Below, one piece after another: positions 16,538 through 25,281 of a stretch of DNA of 64,000 nt (position 1 is the stretch's first letter; every line of letters begins with the position of its first letter). Source of the DNA: Chloroflexota bacterium (lineage in GTDB: Bacteria > Chloroflexota > Chloroflexia > Chloroflexales > Roseiflexaceae). The notes below the pieces were generated by a model. That model ran no database searches. It was not told the origin of the DNA and was given only the letters and a program-made list of their open reading frames with translations. The position numbers and the translations under genes were made by a program. The stretch covers positions 1 through 64,000 of the forward strand of contig JACAEQ010000114.1 in assembly GCA_013388755.1 (NCBI GenBank), written 5' to 3'.

Positions 16538-18292
16538 ATGAGCGAAACCTCAACACCGCAACAGCGTGCCGCACACCTGATCGATGAAGGCATTGCCGCC
16601 GTCAGGGCCGGCGATCAGGCCCGCGCCCGCCAGTTGCTCGGCCAGGCATTGCACCTTGACCCGCAGAACGAACGTGGCTGGTTGTGGCTCGCAGGCGCGG
16701 TCACCGATGCCGCCCGGCGTCGCTACTGCCTTGAACGTGTGCTGGCGATCAATCCGCAGCATGAGGCGGCCAGACGCGGCCTGGCAAGCCTTCAACCGGC
16801 GTCACCGCCATCCATAGCTGCCCCCATACCCGAGCCGGCAGCACCTGTGACGCCGCCGGTGGTGAATGTTCCACGCCAGCAGCGCCCGGTCTTCGACCCG
16901 CTCGCACCGGATGCCGCTCCGTCGCGCCGGCCAGCGGCCCCGGCCGGCAATGCGCCCACGGTCGTGGAGCGCCCATCCATTGCGCCTGCGCCGCAGCCTG
17001 CGACCGGTCGTGCAGAAGCGGTTGCAGCGGCGCCAACCGGGCCGTCGCGGCCATCAGGGTCTGAAGTTGAGCCACAACGCCTGCGATCCGTGCCGGAGGT
17101 GACGCCTGATGACTCGCTGGCATCGTTGCGCCCCGGCGCCGCAACAAAGCCCGGTAGCCTGCTCCGGCGTCCCGCCGGTGCGCCGTCTGCCCCGGCAGTG
17201 CGCCGCCCACCTCGCACGCTGTATGCACTGATCGGTGTGGTTGCCATTATCGTTATCCTTGGTGCCGGCTTGCTCGTGCTGAATCCTGGTATCCTGGGGC
17301 CGCAATCGTCTGCTGGCGAAGCCGGTGCGCCAACCGCCGAACCGGCCGTGCCGACAACCATGCCCACCGTTACCAGTGTCCCGGCGACTGCGACACCGGT
17401 GCCAACCGCAACGCCGGCTGACGTACGGGAGATGGTACGTGAGGCCGATACCCTCGCGGCTGCCGGAAACCTTGGCCAGGCCGTGGAACGCTACACCGAC
17501 GCCATTCGCGCCAATGACTCCTCGGTTGAGGCGTATTTTGGACGTGGTTCCGTCAATTTCGCCCTCTCGTTGTTTCAGAATGCGGTTGATGACTTCACCC
17601 GGGTCCTCATGCTCGACCCGGAGAATGCCGAGGCGTACCATCAGCGTGCGCGCGCTTTCTATCGCCTCGAGCAGTATGATGCTGCGATCAGCGACTTCAG
17701 TGAGGCGCTGGCGCGTGATCCCAACAACGACACGATTCTGCTGCGACGCGGTGTTGCATACCGCGACAATGGCGACTATGACGAGGCGCTGGCCGATTTC
17801 GAGCAGGCCTTGCAGTTGAATCCGAATGTTGGATTCACCTACTATCACCGTGCCGTCCTGTTCCAGTTGACTGGCAAGCCGGAACAGGCGCGCGCCGATT
17901 TTGACCGCGCCCTGGAGATTGCGCCCACCTATCGGCTGGCATTCGTCGGGCGGGGCATGCTGCGATTGGAGCAGGGTGATGCGCGCGGTGCGCTCCGTGA
18001 CTGTACGCAGGCGATCGAAATTGATGCCACGATGGTTGATGCCTATCTCTGCCGCGCGGCAGCCGCATCTGCGCTGCGAGATTACCGTTCTGCGATTGCC
18101 GATCTGGACATCGTCATCGCGCGCGAACCGGAAACGGCTGATGCGTACCGCGACCGTGGCGTGGCACACCAGGCATTGCGCGACACCGACGAGGCGCTGG
18201 CGGATTACCAGCGCGCCGTTGAACTCTACCGCGCACAGGGGCGCGATGACGACGCGGCTGCGGTTGAGAAGCGTATTGCAGCGCTGAAATAG
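16538..18292 (+). CDS. Membrane-anchored TPR repeat protein
   Basis: 584 residues from the ATG at 16538 (MSETSTPQQ); the longer frame has no better support. An N-terminal TPR-like pair (about 10-90) is followed by a Pro/Ala-rich linker, one transmembrane segment (LYALIGVVAIIVILGAGLLV, about 228-250) and a second Thr/Pro linker. About seven canonical TPRs follow (motifs such as AEAYHQRARAFYRLEQYDAA, repeated to the C-terminus). The larger TPR domain is probably outside the cell and serves protein-protein assembly. The partner is unknown. The amidohydrolase gene follows after 2 bp. Confidence 0.85.
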   Translation: MSETSTPQQRAAHLIDEGIAAVRAGDQARARQLLGQALHLDPQNERGWLWLAGAVTDAARRRYCLERVLAINPQHEAARRGLASLQPASPPSIAAPIPEPAAPVTPPVVNVPRQQRPVFDPLAPDAAPSRRPAAPAGNAPTVVERPSIAPAPQPATGRAEAVAAAPTGPSRPSGSEVEPQRLRSVPEVTPDDSLASLRPGAATKPGSLLRRPAGAPSAPAVRRPPRTLYALIGVVAIIVILGAGLLVLNPGILGPQSSAGEAGAPTAEPAVPTTMPTVTSVPATATPVPTATPADVREMVREADTLAAAGNLGQAVERYTDAIRANDSSVEAYFGRGSVNFALSLFQNAVDDFTRVLMLDPENAEAYHQRARAFYRLEQYDAAISDFSEALARDPNNDTILLRRGVAYRDNGDYDEALADFEQALQLNPNVGFTYYHRAVLFQLTGKPEQARADFDRALEIAPTYRLAFVGRGMLRLEQGDARGALRDCTQAIEIDATMVDAYLCRAAAASALRDYRSAIADLDIVIAREPETADAYRDRGVAHQALRDTDEALADYQRAVELYRAQGRDDDAAAVEKRIAALK

Positions 18293-18294
18293 CC

Positions 18295-19473
18295 GTGCGT
18301 ATTGACGCGCACATCCATGTTCAGCCGCCCGAACTGGCCGAGCGCCTTGCCGTTGAAGCCGAGCGCGAGCCCTACTGGGCGCTGTTGCTTGCCCCTGGCC
18401 AGGGGGCACGCCACGTACCGATGCTTGCCGATGCCTATCGTACGCTGGCCGACATGGATCGTGCGCGTATCGACCGCGCGGTGATCCAGGGCGAATACTA
18501 CCGCCAGCATGAATCGTGCGTGGCGGCCAATAATCGCGCACTGGCGTTACAGCGGCAGCATCCCGATCGCTTCCTCGCATTCGCCACGGTCCAGCCATCC
18601 ACCGAAACCGGCGCGCTTGATGAAGTGCGGCGTTGCGCCGCTGCGGGAGTTGCCGGGATCGGTGAGCTGAACCCATATGCACAGGGATTCGCACTCAACT
18701 CGCCAGCATTCCTGCGACTGGCGGAATTGTGTATCGAGCTGAAGTTGCCCCTGTTGCTGCACGTGAATGAGCCGGTCGGGCGCTACTACCCCGGGAAGGC
18801 CACGACACCGCTGGTCCAGTATTACCAGCTTGCGCTGCGCTACCCCGAACTCAAGATCATCCTGGCGCACTGGGGCGGCGGGTTGTTGTTCTACGAGTTG
18901 ATGCCGTCAGCGCGCCGGGTATTGCGCAATGTCTGGTATGATACCGCTGCCTCGCCGCTGATCTACCCCGGTACCGCAATCTTCTCAGCCGCTTTGTTCT
19001 GTATTGACCATCGTAAGATTCTGTACGGCAGCGACTACCCGTTGCCGCTCTACCCGCGACTGTCGCGAGAGCCAGAGATGGCGAGGTTTTGGGGGGAGAT
19101 CGCCGCGCTCGGGCTTGCGCCCGCGATCCTCGACGATATCCTGGGGGGCAATGCCGCGCGCCTGTTCGGCCTGGAACGCGGGCCATCGGCTTCGCCCGGC
19201 ACAGATCCCGCCGGTGCGCGCCACATGCAGGTGAACGTCGCAATCGCGGCGCTGACGCCGGTCGCTGCGATTGCGTCCGCCTGGCCGGAAGCACGCCCGG
19301 TACTGGACGAGTATGGCATCCCGTGGGAAGAGGACCGGGTGCCGTTCTGGGAACCGCTTGGCCAGGCGGCTGCGGCGCATGGGCTTGGCCCGCAGCGACT
19401 GGAGCGCTTGCTTGATGATCTCAATACTGCAGTGCAGCAGCATACCCGGAACACCGATCGAGAGTCATCCTGA
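18295..19473 (+). CDS. Amidohydrolase_2 family hydrolase with C-terminal DUF1858-like domain
   Basis: 392 residues from a GTG two bases after the TPR stop, so probably coupled. The N-terminal TIM-barrel (1-300) has DAHIHVQPP, LLLHVNEPVGRYYPGK, LAHWGGGLLFYEL and YGSDYPLPLYPR, the metal and catalytic residues of Amidohydrolase_2 proteins. These are related to ACMS/gamma-resorcylate decarboxylases and uronate-type hydrolases. From residue about 311 a separate segment (VAAIASAWPEARPVLDEYGI) resembles the DUF1858/ScdA N-terminal fold but lacks the usual Cys. The substrate is unknown. The fusion is unusual. Confidence 0.75.
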   Translation: MRIDAHIHVQPPELAERLAVEAEREPYWALLLAPGQGARHVPMLADAYRTLADMDRARIDRAVIQGEYYRQHESCVAANNRALALQRQHPDRFLAFATVQPSTETGALDEVRRCAAAGVAGIGELNPYAQGFALNSPAFLRLAELCIELKLPLLLHVNEPVGRYYPGKATTPLVQYYQLALRYPELKIILAHWGGGLLFYELMPSARRVLRNVWYDTAASPLIYPGTAIFSAALFCIDHRKILYGSDYPLPLYPRLSREPEMARFWGEIAALGLAPAILDDILGGNAARLFGLERGPSASPGTDPAGARHMQVNVAIAALTPVAAIASAWPEARPVLDEYGIPWEEDRVPFWEPLGQAAAAHGLGPQRLERLLDDLNTAVQQHTRNTDRESS

Positions 19474-19485
19474 AAGATTCATACG

Positions 19486-20757
19486 ATGCAATCGCACAAT
19501 CAGGTCGCCGCACAACCCCGCGCACAGGGGGTGAACCGTGCGCTTGCCGTCTTTATCTTCTTTGGCATCGGCTATTTCCTGTCGAATTTCTTTCGCGCGG
19601 CCAATGCCGTGATTGCCGGCGACCTGGTACGTGACCTGGGATTGAGCGCCGCTGACCTGGGCATGATGACGAGCCTGTTCTATGCCGGTTTTGCTGCTGC
19701 ACAGTTACCGCTTGGCGTCGCCCTCGATCGCATCGGCCCGCGCGTTGCCGTGCCGGCACTGATGCTTGCCACTGTTGTCGGCTGCCTGTTGTTCGCAACC
19801 GCATCAGCATTGCCGCAAGTCGCCGCAGGACGGATGCTGATCGGCATCGGGATGGCGGGCAATCTGATGGGCGCGGTCAAAGCATTTGCCGTCTGGTTCC
19901 CGCCCCATCGGGTCGCAACGTTCACCAGTCTGATGGTTGGTATCGGGGCACTGGGCGCACTGGCAGCGGCCACGCCGCTGGCCTGGCTCAATCAGCAGTT
20001 CGGCTGGCGCACGGTCTTTGTCGGTGGGGCGGTCGCGGCGCGGGCCAGCGCCACCGGGATCGCCGCCGGCACGCGTAATGCGCCAGATGGCGTTGCCTGG
20101 CGCGCGCCATCCGGCGCGCCAGATGAGGGATTCGCCCGGATCTTCCGCAGCGTCCAGTTCTGGCGCATCGCGCCGCTCAACTTCTTTTTGATCGGAACGC
20201 TGCTGGCGGTACAGACCCTCTGGGCCGGGCCCTACCTGTTTGATGCACTGCGATTGCCGCCGATTGACGTTGGCAACCTGTTATTGATTATCAGCGCCGG
20301 TGTCGCTGCCGGCTACGGGCTCTGTGGCTGGCTGGCCGACCGCTTTGGCGCGCAGCGTGTCCTGGCGGTTGGAACGCCACTGTTTCTGTTGTCGCTCGCG
20401 CCGTTGGTATTGCCCGACCCTGCATCACCAGCGTTGCTCGCAGTCACGTTCTTTGTGTTTGGTTTCACCGGCGCATTCAACCTGCTGACACTGGCGCAGG
20501 TCCAGCCGCTGTTCCCGCCACATATGGCCGGGCGTGCCGTCACAGCCGTCAACCTGTTCGGCTTCGGCGGCGCAGCCATCATTCAGTGGGGAATGGGAAC
20601 GATCATCAGCGCCTTCGCGTCTGATCCGGCCGGGAGGTACCCGGTCGCCGCCTATGTAGCCGCCTTTGGCACGGCGATGGCGTTGACCGCAATTGCGCTG
20701 GCGTGGTACCTGGCGCCAGTACGAATACGCGAAACACCGGCACAGCGGTATGGCTGA
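19486..20757 (+). CDS. MFS transporter
   Basis: 423 residues with 11-12 hydrophobic segments. The MFS loop 2-3 signature is GVALDRIGPR and the second half has GWLADRFGAQR. It opens with FFGIGYFLSNFFRAANAVIAGDL, as in the anion/sugar-like branch of Chloroflexota MFS permeases. The region after WRTVFVGGAVAA, where TM6 is expected, is replaced by a short Ala/Thr-rich polar stretch (about 20040-20090), so one helix looks damaged or lost. There is a 12-bp gap to the upstream amidohydrolase. The substrate is unknown. Confidence 0.8.
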   Translation: MQSHNQVAAQPRAQGVNRALAVFIFFGIGYFLSNFFRAANAVIAGDLVRDLGLSAADLGMMTSLFYAGFAAAQLPLGVALDRIGPRVAVPALMLATVVGCLLFATASALPQVAAGRMLIGIGMAGNLMGAVKAFAVWFPPHRVATFTSLMVGIGALGALAAATPLAWLNQQFGWRTVFVGGAVAARASATGIAAGTRNAPDGVAWRAPSGAPDEGFARIFRSVQFWRIAPLNFFLIGTLLAVQTLWAGPYLFDALRLPPIDVGNLLLIISAGVAAGYGLCGWLADRFGAQRVLAVGTPLFLLSLAPLVLPDPASPALLAVTFFVFGFTGAFNLLTLAQVQPLFPPHMAGRAVTAVNLFGFGGAAIIQWGMGTIISAFASDPAGRYPVAAYVAAFGTAMALTAIALAWYLAPVRIRETPAQRYG

Positions 20758-21428
20758 CCAGGTTCTGCCTGCACTACATGGCTCCGGAATCCAGATCCAT
20801 GTACGGCACGTGGTGTGATTCGTAGGATGCACGCTCGATGACCATCCGTATATTCGTAGACATGCACAAAATGCCCCCCACCACCGGCTACAGTCGGGTA
20901 GCCGGGATCCCGAACAACATGGCGATACCATCGAGGAAGGCGGGGTTCAGTCTGTCGTTCATATGCTGTGTCCATGTTCCGTGAGCCACGCCTGCACCTG
21001 CTCAAGATGCTCTTGATGATGGTCGTACGAAGCGATGAGCCCAGATAGGTATTATAGGCCAGATGATCGAGCCCGATGTGGAGGTAGCATGCCATCCAGC
21101 GAGGCACGAATACGTTCGCCAGTTGTTTGAGCAGATCGAAGCCCTGGCTAAATGCCGCTTCACCGATGGGTGAGGTTGCCAGTTTCGCGCGCCAGCCGTG
21201 GGTATGGCGGTGAGGCTGGATGTCGGGTCAAAGTGGCGGATAAGAAATGCCCGGGCACGCTGGCTGTCGATATCGCTACTCATCTGGATTCGGGTGTGTG
21301 ACCGATTCTTCACGTCGTATTGGTGTTACCTTTCCCCACGCGCCGCCATACTGTGCTATGGTGTTCCCTGGTCGAACAGCATGCGCCAGTGCGCTGGCTC
21401 AGCGTTCGCATGACGAAGGGGGGGAATC
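20758..21428. other. Intergenic region containing gene remnants
   Basis: This 671-bp gap has no intact gene. Its middle part (20888-21283, minus strand) carries a decayed gene pair. The rest (20758-20887 and 21284-21428) shows nothing recognisable apart from the ribosome site of the next gene. Confidence 0.6.
20888..21283 (-). pseudogene. Frameshifted remnant of two overlapping small genes
   Basis: Read leftward, an ATG at 21283 gives MSSDIDSQRARAFLIRHFDP. After a frame change the sequence continues as GWRAKLATSPIGEAAF then LLKQLANVFVPRWMACYLH and HIGLDHLAYNTYLGSS. A second frame change gives HHQEHLEQVQAWLTEHGHSI and a stop at 20959. That stop overlaps a new ATG (20962) opening MNDRLNPAFLDGIAMLFGIP, which is cut by a stop at 20888. 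The ATGA overlap looks like a former operon. I do not recognise the families. The reading rests on pieced-together frames. Confidence 0.4.
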
Positions 21429-21944
21429 ATGGCCGAAATCGATCGGCTCGTCCAGGACTTTCTCGCTCAGCGAAAGATTGCGGTGGTTGGCGTGTCCGAT
21501 AAGCGTGATACCGGCTGCAATCTGGGGTATCGCCGGTTCAAGGAGGCGGGCTACACAGTCTTCGCGGTCAATCCCCGTCTGACAACCTTTGATGGCGATC
21601 CATGCTATCCAGACCTGACATCCATTCCCGAGAAGCCGGACGCGGTGTTCATCCTGGCCAATCCCAGGGTTACCGATCAAATCGTCCAGCAGTGCGTCGA
21701 TCTGGGCATCAAGCATGTCTGGATGCACTGCATGATGGGAACGAAGCCCGGGCTGGCGGCAAGCATCACCAGCGTCTCACCGGCAGCCGTGGAACTGTGC
21801 CATGCCAGCGGAATCGCCGTCATCCCGGGCAGTTGCCCGAACCAGTTCCTCAAGCCCGATTTCGGGCACGCGCTGATGCGGGTGCTCTGGCGCGCGCTTG
21901 GGTTCATGAAGATCAGCCGGCACGGGTCAATGAAGCCGACATAA
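21429..21944 (+). CDS. CoA-binding domain protein (Rossmann fold)
   Basis: 171 residues, one CoA_binding_2 domain: KIAVVGVSDKRDTGCNLGYR (nucleotide loop), VFAVNPRL, PDAVFILANPRVTDQIVQQC, HVWMHCMMGTKP, GIAVIPGSCPNQF. It resembles YccU-type proteins and the CoA-binding domain of succinyl-CoA synthetase alpha. There is a strong AAGGGGGGAATC ribosome site. It stands alone, convergent with the nuo operon. It probably binds CoA or acyl-CoA; its role is unknown. Confidence 0.85.
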   Translation: MAEIDRLVQDFLAQRKIAVVGVSDKRDTGCNLGYRRFKEAGYTVFAVNPRLTTFDGDPCYPDLTSIPEKPDAVFILANPRVTDQIVQQCVDLGIKHVWMHCMMGTKPGLAASITSVSPAAVELCHASGIAVIPGSCPNQFLKPDFGHALMRVLWRALGFMKISRHGSMKPT

Positions 21945-22012
21945 TACCGTTTCAGGCGACCTGGTTGCTCACCTCCAGATGCGCCGTGGCAAACGAAACA
22001 ATCTGCAATCGT

Positions 22013-22052
22013 AAGAAGCGGCCGGGCGTCCGCTCCCGCGTTAACGCCCGGC
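22013..22052 (-). terminator. Probable terminator of the nuo operon, overlapping the nuoN stop
   Basis: A 9-bp perfect stem GCCGGGCGT (22044-22052 read leftward) with ACGCCCGGC (22021-22029), loop 14 nt, then CGCTTCTT on the minus strand. The nuoN stop codon (22041-22043) lies in the loop. The T-tract is weak. Confidence 0.45.
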
Positions 22053-23663
22053 AAATGCCGTTGTACCGCTGAGTGCGCCCCAGATGAGGTTTGGCACGAT
22101 GCCGAGCAGAACCACCAGTATGGTTGACGCAACGATCGCGGCATTGGCGATCCGTGGTGTGACGATGGGCGTTGTGGCGGGTGCCGGGTTCATCCACATC
22201 GCCTTGAGGAACCGCAGATAATAGTACAGGCTGACGACTGTCATAACCACGGCGATTGCCACCAGAGGAACCGCGCCCGCCTGGTAACCGGCCATGAAGA
22301 CGAAGAACTTGGCCCAGAAGCCGGCCAGCGGCGGAATCCCGGCCAGCGACAGGATCAGGATCGTCATCATCAACGTCAGCGGCAGATTGCGCCGCCACAT
22401 GCCGTTCATATCGCTCAGATCATCGTTGCCGATGGCGCCGCTCACGACTGCCAGCACACCGAAGCTGCCTACATTGGTGATGGTGTAGGTGATCAGGTAG
22501 TAGAACAGCGCCATCGTACCAAAGTCGCGATCCACCTGCGAACTCGACGTCCACAACAGGATAGCCAGCAACACGAAGCCGGCATGCCCGATCGACGAGT
22601 ATGCCAGCAGGCGGCGCGCGTTGGTCTGCGGTAGTGCTGCCAGGTTGGCAACGATCACCGTCACCAGCGCCAGGATGGCCAGCAGACTGGTCCAGCCGCT
22701 GAATGTCTCGAGGCGTGGCGCGCCGACAGCGCCGGGGAAGGCAGTGGTGAGTAACCGGTAGAGCAGCAGAAAGCCGGCGGTCTTCGATGCCGTTGAAAGA
22801 AACGCAGTGACGGGTGGCGGCGCCCCCTGGTAGACATCCGGCGCCCAGCTATGGAACGGCACAACCGAAATCTTGTACCCCAGGCCGGCAACGATAAACA
22901 GCATGCCGAGGGTCAACAGCGGGTTGCTGGCTGCCTCACCGGTCGCCAGGCGCCCGACCTCAGAGAAGAGGGTCGCAATGATCGGTGTGCCGCCGGCCTT
23001 CTGATTCTCACTGGCGACGAATCCATACACCAGGCTGATGCCATAGAGGAAGATGGCTGATGAGAGCGATCCGAAGAGGAAATATTTCAGCCCGGCTTCC
23101 GGCGAACGATCGCTCTCGCGGAAGTAGCCGGCCAGGACGTACAATGCAATTGACGATAGTTCAAGCGCCAGGTACGCCAGGATGAACTCGGTCGCCGCCG
23201 CCATCAAGGACATGCCAAGCGTTGAAAAGATCAACAACGAGTAGAACTCGCCCGGGTTGGCCGTCAGGCGGTATCCCATCGCCAGCAGCGACGTGAGCAG
23301 CGCGGCACCGACAAACGTCAGCCGTGCCACCATGGTGAACTCATCGGTGGCGAAGGCACCCAGCAACGCTGGCCCGCCCGGCCCACCTGCCTGCAGATTG
23401 CGGCCAAGGGTCAACAGCACATCGAGCGGGCCACCGGTCGGATCAGGAACGGTAAAGAGCAGGCGGCTCTGGATCAGCGCCACCACGAAGACGAGACCAA
23501 GGCCAATGGCGGTTAACTGCCCGGCCTCCCTGGCGCGTTCGGCCCGGGCTTTCGGATCGCGTCCCCAGCGCGTCAGCACATCGGAACCGACCACCAGCAG
23601 CGCCAGCAACAGGAGCATCAGTTCCGGCAGAATGCGCGGGATATCGGTTAGCTGGAAAGACAT
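22041..23663 (-). CDS. nuoN: NADH-quinone oxidoreductase subunit N
   Basis: 540 residues from the ATG at 23663 ([15 protein letters not shown]). It is an antiporter-like membrane subunit with about 14 helices. Key motifs are [17 protein letters not shown] with the conserved Glu, [37 protein letters not shown] with the conserved Lys and Asp, and SIGHAGF. It forms the proton channel closest to the hydrophilic arm. It is the last gene of the leftward operon and is followed by a hairpin. Confidence 0.95.
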   Translation of the reverse strand: MSFQLTDIPRILPELMLLLLALLVVGSDVLTRWGRDPKARAERAREAGQLTAIGLGLVFVVALIQSRLLFTVPDPTGGPLDVLLTLGRNLQAGGPGGPALLGAFATDEFTMVARLTFVGAALLTSLLAMGYRLTANPGEFYSLLIFSTLGMSLMAAATEFILAYLALELSSIALYVLAGYFRESDRSPEAGLKYFLFGSLSSAIFLYGISLVYGFVASENQKAGGTPIIATLFSEVGRLATGEAASNPLLTLGMLFIVAGLGYKISVVPFHSWAPDVYQGAPPPVTAFLSTASKTAGFLLLYRLLTTAFPGAVGAPRLETFSGWTSLLAILALVTVIVANLAALPQTNARRLLAYSSIGHAGFVLLAILLWTSSSQVDRDFGTMALFYYLITYTITNVGSFGVLAVVSGAIGNDDLSDMNGMWRRNLPLTLMMTILILSLAGIPPLAGFWAKFFVFMAGYQAGAVPLVAIAVVMTVVSLYYYLRFLKAMWMNPAPATTPIVTPRIANAAIVASTILVVLLGIVPNLIWGALSGTTAFAGR

Positions 23664-23691
23664 ATGAGTGCTCCACGCTCGGCGTTCAGCA

Positions 23692-25209
23692 TTACCGCAT
23701 TCCCAGCGCGCCTGCACGCGCCAGTGCCTCGGCGATGGGCCGTACGCTTGCTTCAATGGGCTCGGTCAGGTATGCCGGATAGATCCCGCTGATGATCAAA
23801 ACCACTGCCAGAACAATGCCCGCCGCATACTCGGGTCGTGTCAGCGCCGGCAATGAACGAAACTCAGGGTTCCTCAGTTCGCCGAAGAAGACCCGGTACA
23901 CCGCAATCAGAATATAGCCGGCGGTAATCGGAATCGAAATGCCGGCGAGCACCGCAATCAACGGGTACCGTTGCCACATCCCCATGAAGATATTGAATTC
24001 GGCCCAGAACCCGGCAAAGCCGGGCATGCCCATAGACGAGAGGCCGGCAATGATGAAGATAATCGCGGCGAACGGCATGACCGCGAACAGACCGCCAAGC
24101 TCGGGGAACTGTCGCGTATGCGTCCGGTCGTACACCATGCGCCCGACAACAGCGAAGAAGAGCGCCGTCATCACGCCATGCGCGAACATCTGGAGCACCG
24201 CGCCGGTCATGCCGATAGTATTGGCCGCTGCCAGGCCCATCAGAGTCAGGCCCATGTGGCTCACCGACGAATAGCCGATCATGAATTTGAAATCGCGCTG
24301 GGTCATGGCGATCGATGCGCCATAGACCGCATTGATCAGCGTGGCGACCGCGATCGGCAGCAACCAGTAGTTTGCCCCTTCCGGGAAGATCCACATCGCC
24401 ACCCGCAGGCAACCATACGCGCCGAGTTTCATCAGGACGCCAGCGTGCAGCATCGAAACCGCCGTCGGCGCTGCAACGTGGCCGGTCGGCGACCAGGTGT
24501 GAAAGGGAAACATGCCGGCCAGTACGGCGAACCCGAGGAACACCGGCACGAAGAAGAAGATCTGCACCTCGCGCGTAAACAGCGCCGACTGCGCCAGCAA
24601 CCGCATATCGAATGTGCGCAACGTACTGCCGAAATAGATCGCCACCATGCCCAGAATGATGAACGCCGATCCTCCCATCAGGTAGAGTGTCAGTTTCATC
24701 GCGCCGTATTCTTTGCGGGTGCTGCCCCAGATGCCGATCAGCAGGTACATCGGCAACACTGCCAGTTCGTAGAAGACGAACAGCAGGAACATATCAAGCG
24801 AGACGAACACGCCATACACGCCGGCTGCAAGTAATAACAGCAGCACCCAGTATTCGCGTGCCCGCTCCTCGATGTTCCAGCTGATCAATGCCCCCGTGAA
24901 GATGACAATGCCGTTCAACAGCAACATCGGCAGGCTAATGCCATCAACCCCGAGGATATAGTTGATGCCCAGCGTCGGTAGCCAGGGTAACTCTTCGACG
25001 AACTGGAACGTCTGCGGGCTACGATAGTCATACGCGGCGTAGACGAGGAGGGTCAACACCAGTGATATGAACGCAAAGGTCGCGCCAACGATCCGGATCT
25101 CGCGCTTCTGCGCCGGTTTCAGTAATGCGATGATCATCGTCGGAACGAGCAGACTGAGCCAGATCAGGCTGAGCCAGGGAATCGTTGTCGGCAGATCGAT
25201 CAGGTTCAT
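23692..25209 (-). CDS. nuoM: NADH-quinone oxidoreductase subunit M, second copy (NuoM2)
   Basis: 505 residues, typical NuoM length. It has [34 protein letters not shown] with the conserved Glu, a [11 protein letters not shown] helix, [21 protein letters not shown] in the broken-helix region, and [13 protein letters not shown]. It is clearly different from the upstream NuoM, so this is an old duplication and not an assembly repeat. It contributes one antiporter-type proton channel of the membrane arm. It lies between the first nuoM and nuoN. Confidence 0.93.
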   Translation of the reverse strand: MNLIDLPTTIPWLSLIWLSLLVPTMIIALLKPAQKREIRIVGATFAFISLVLTLLVYAAYDYRSPQTFQFVEELPWLPTLGINYILGVDGISLPMLLLNGIVIFTGALISWNIEERAREYWVLLLLLAAGVYGVFVSLDMFLLFVFYELAVLPMYLLIGIWGSTRKEYGAMKLTLYLMGGSAFIILGMVAIYFGSTLRTFDMRLLAQSALFTREVQIFFFVPVFLGFAVLAGMFPFHTWSPTGHVAAPTAVSMLHAGVLMKLGAYGCLRVAMWIFPEGANYWLLPIAVATLINAVYGASIAMTQRDFKFMIGYSSVSHMGLTLMGLAAANTIGMTGAVLQMFAHGVMTALFFAVVGRMVYDRTHTRQFPELGGLFAVMPFAAIIFIIAGLSSMGMPGFAGFWAEFNIFMGMWQRYPLIAVLAGISIPITAGYILIAVYRVFFGELRNPEFRSLPALTRPEYAAGIVLAVVLIISGIYPAYLTEPIEASVRPIAEALARAGALGMR

Positions 25210-25246
25210 GCAACTTTCCCGTTCTGCAACTGTTCACCCCACGTGG

Positions 25247-25281
25247 AACGCGCAACGTTCACCATGCAACGTTCAACGTTC
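25247..25281. repeat. Heptanucleotide array in the nuoM1-nuoM2 gap
   Basis: Five consecutive 7-mers in exact register: AACGCGC, AACGTTC, ACCATGC, AACGTTC, AACGTTC. Related arrays lie in the two preceding nuo gaps. Confidence 0.75.

Noticed and set aside
17054-18694. 546-residue open frame on the minus strand
   Set aside because: It is antisense to the TPR and amidohydrolase genes, both of which have clear family motifs; the translation has no recognisable domain.
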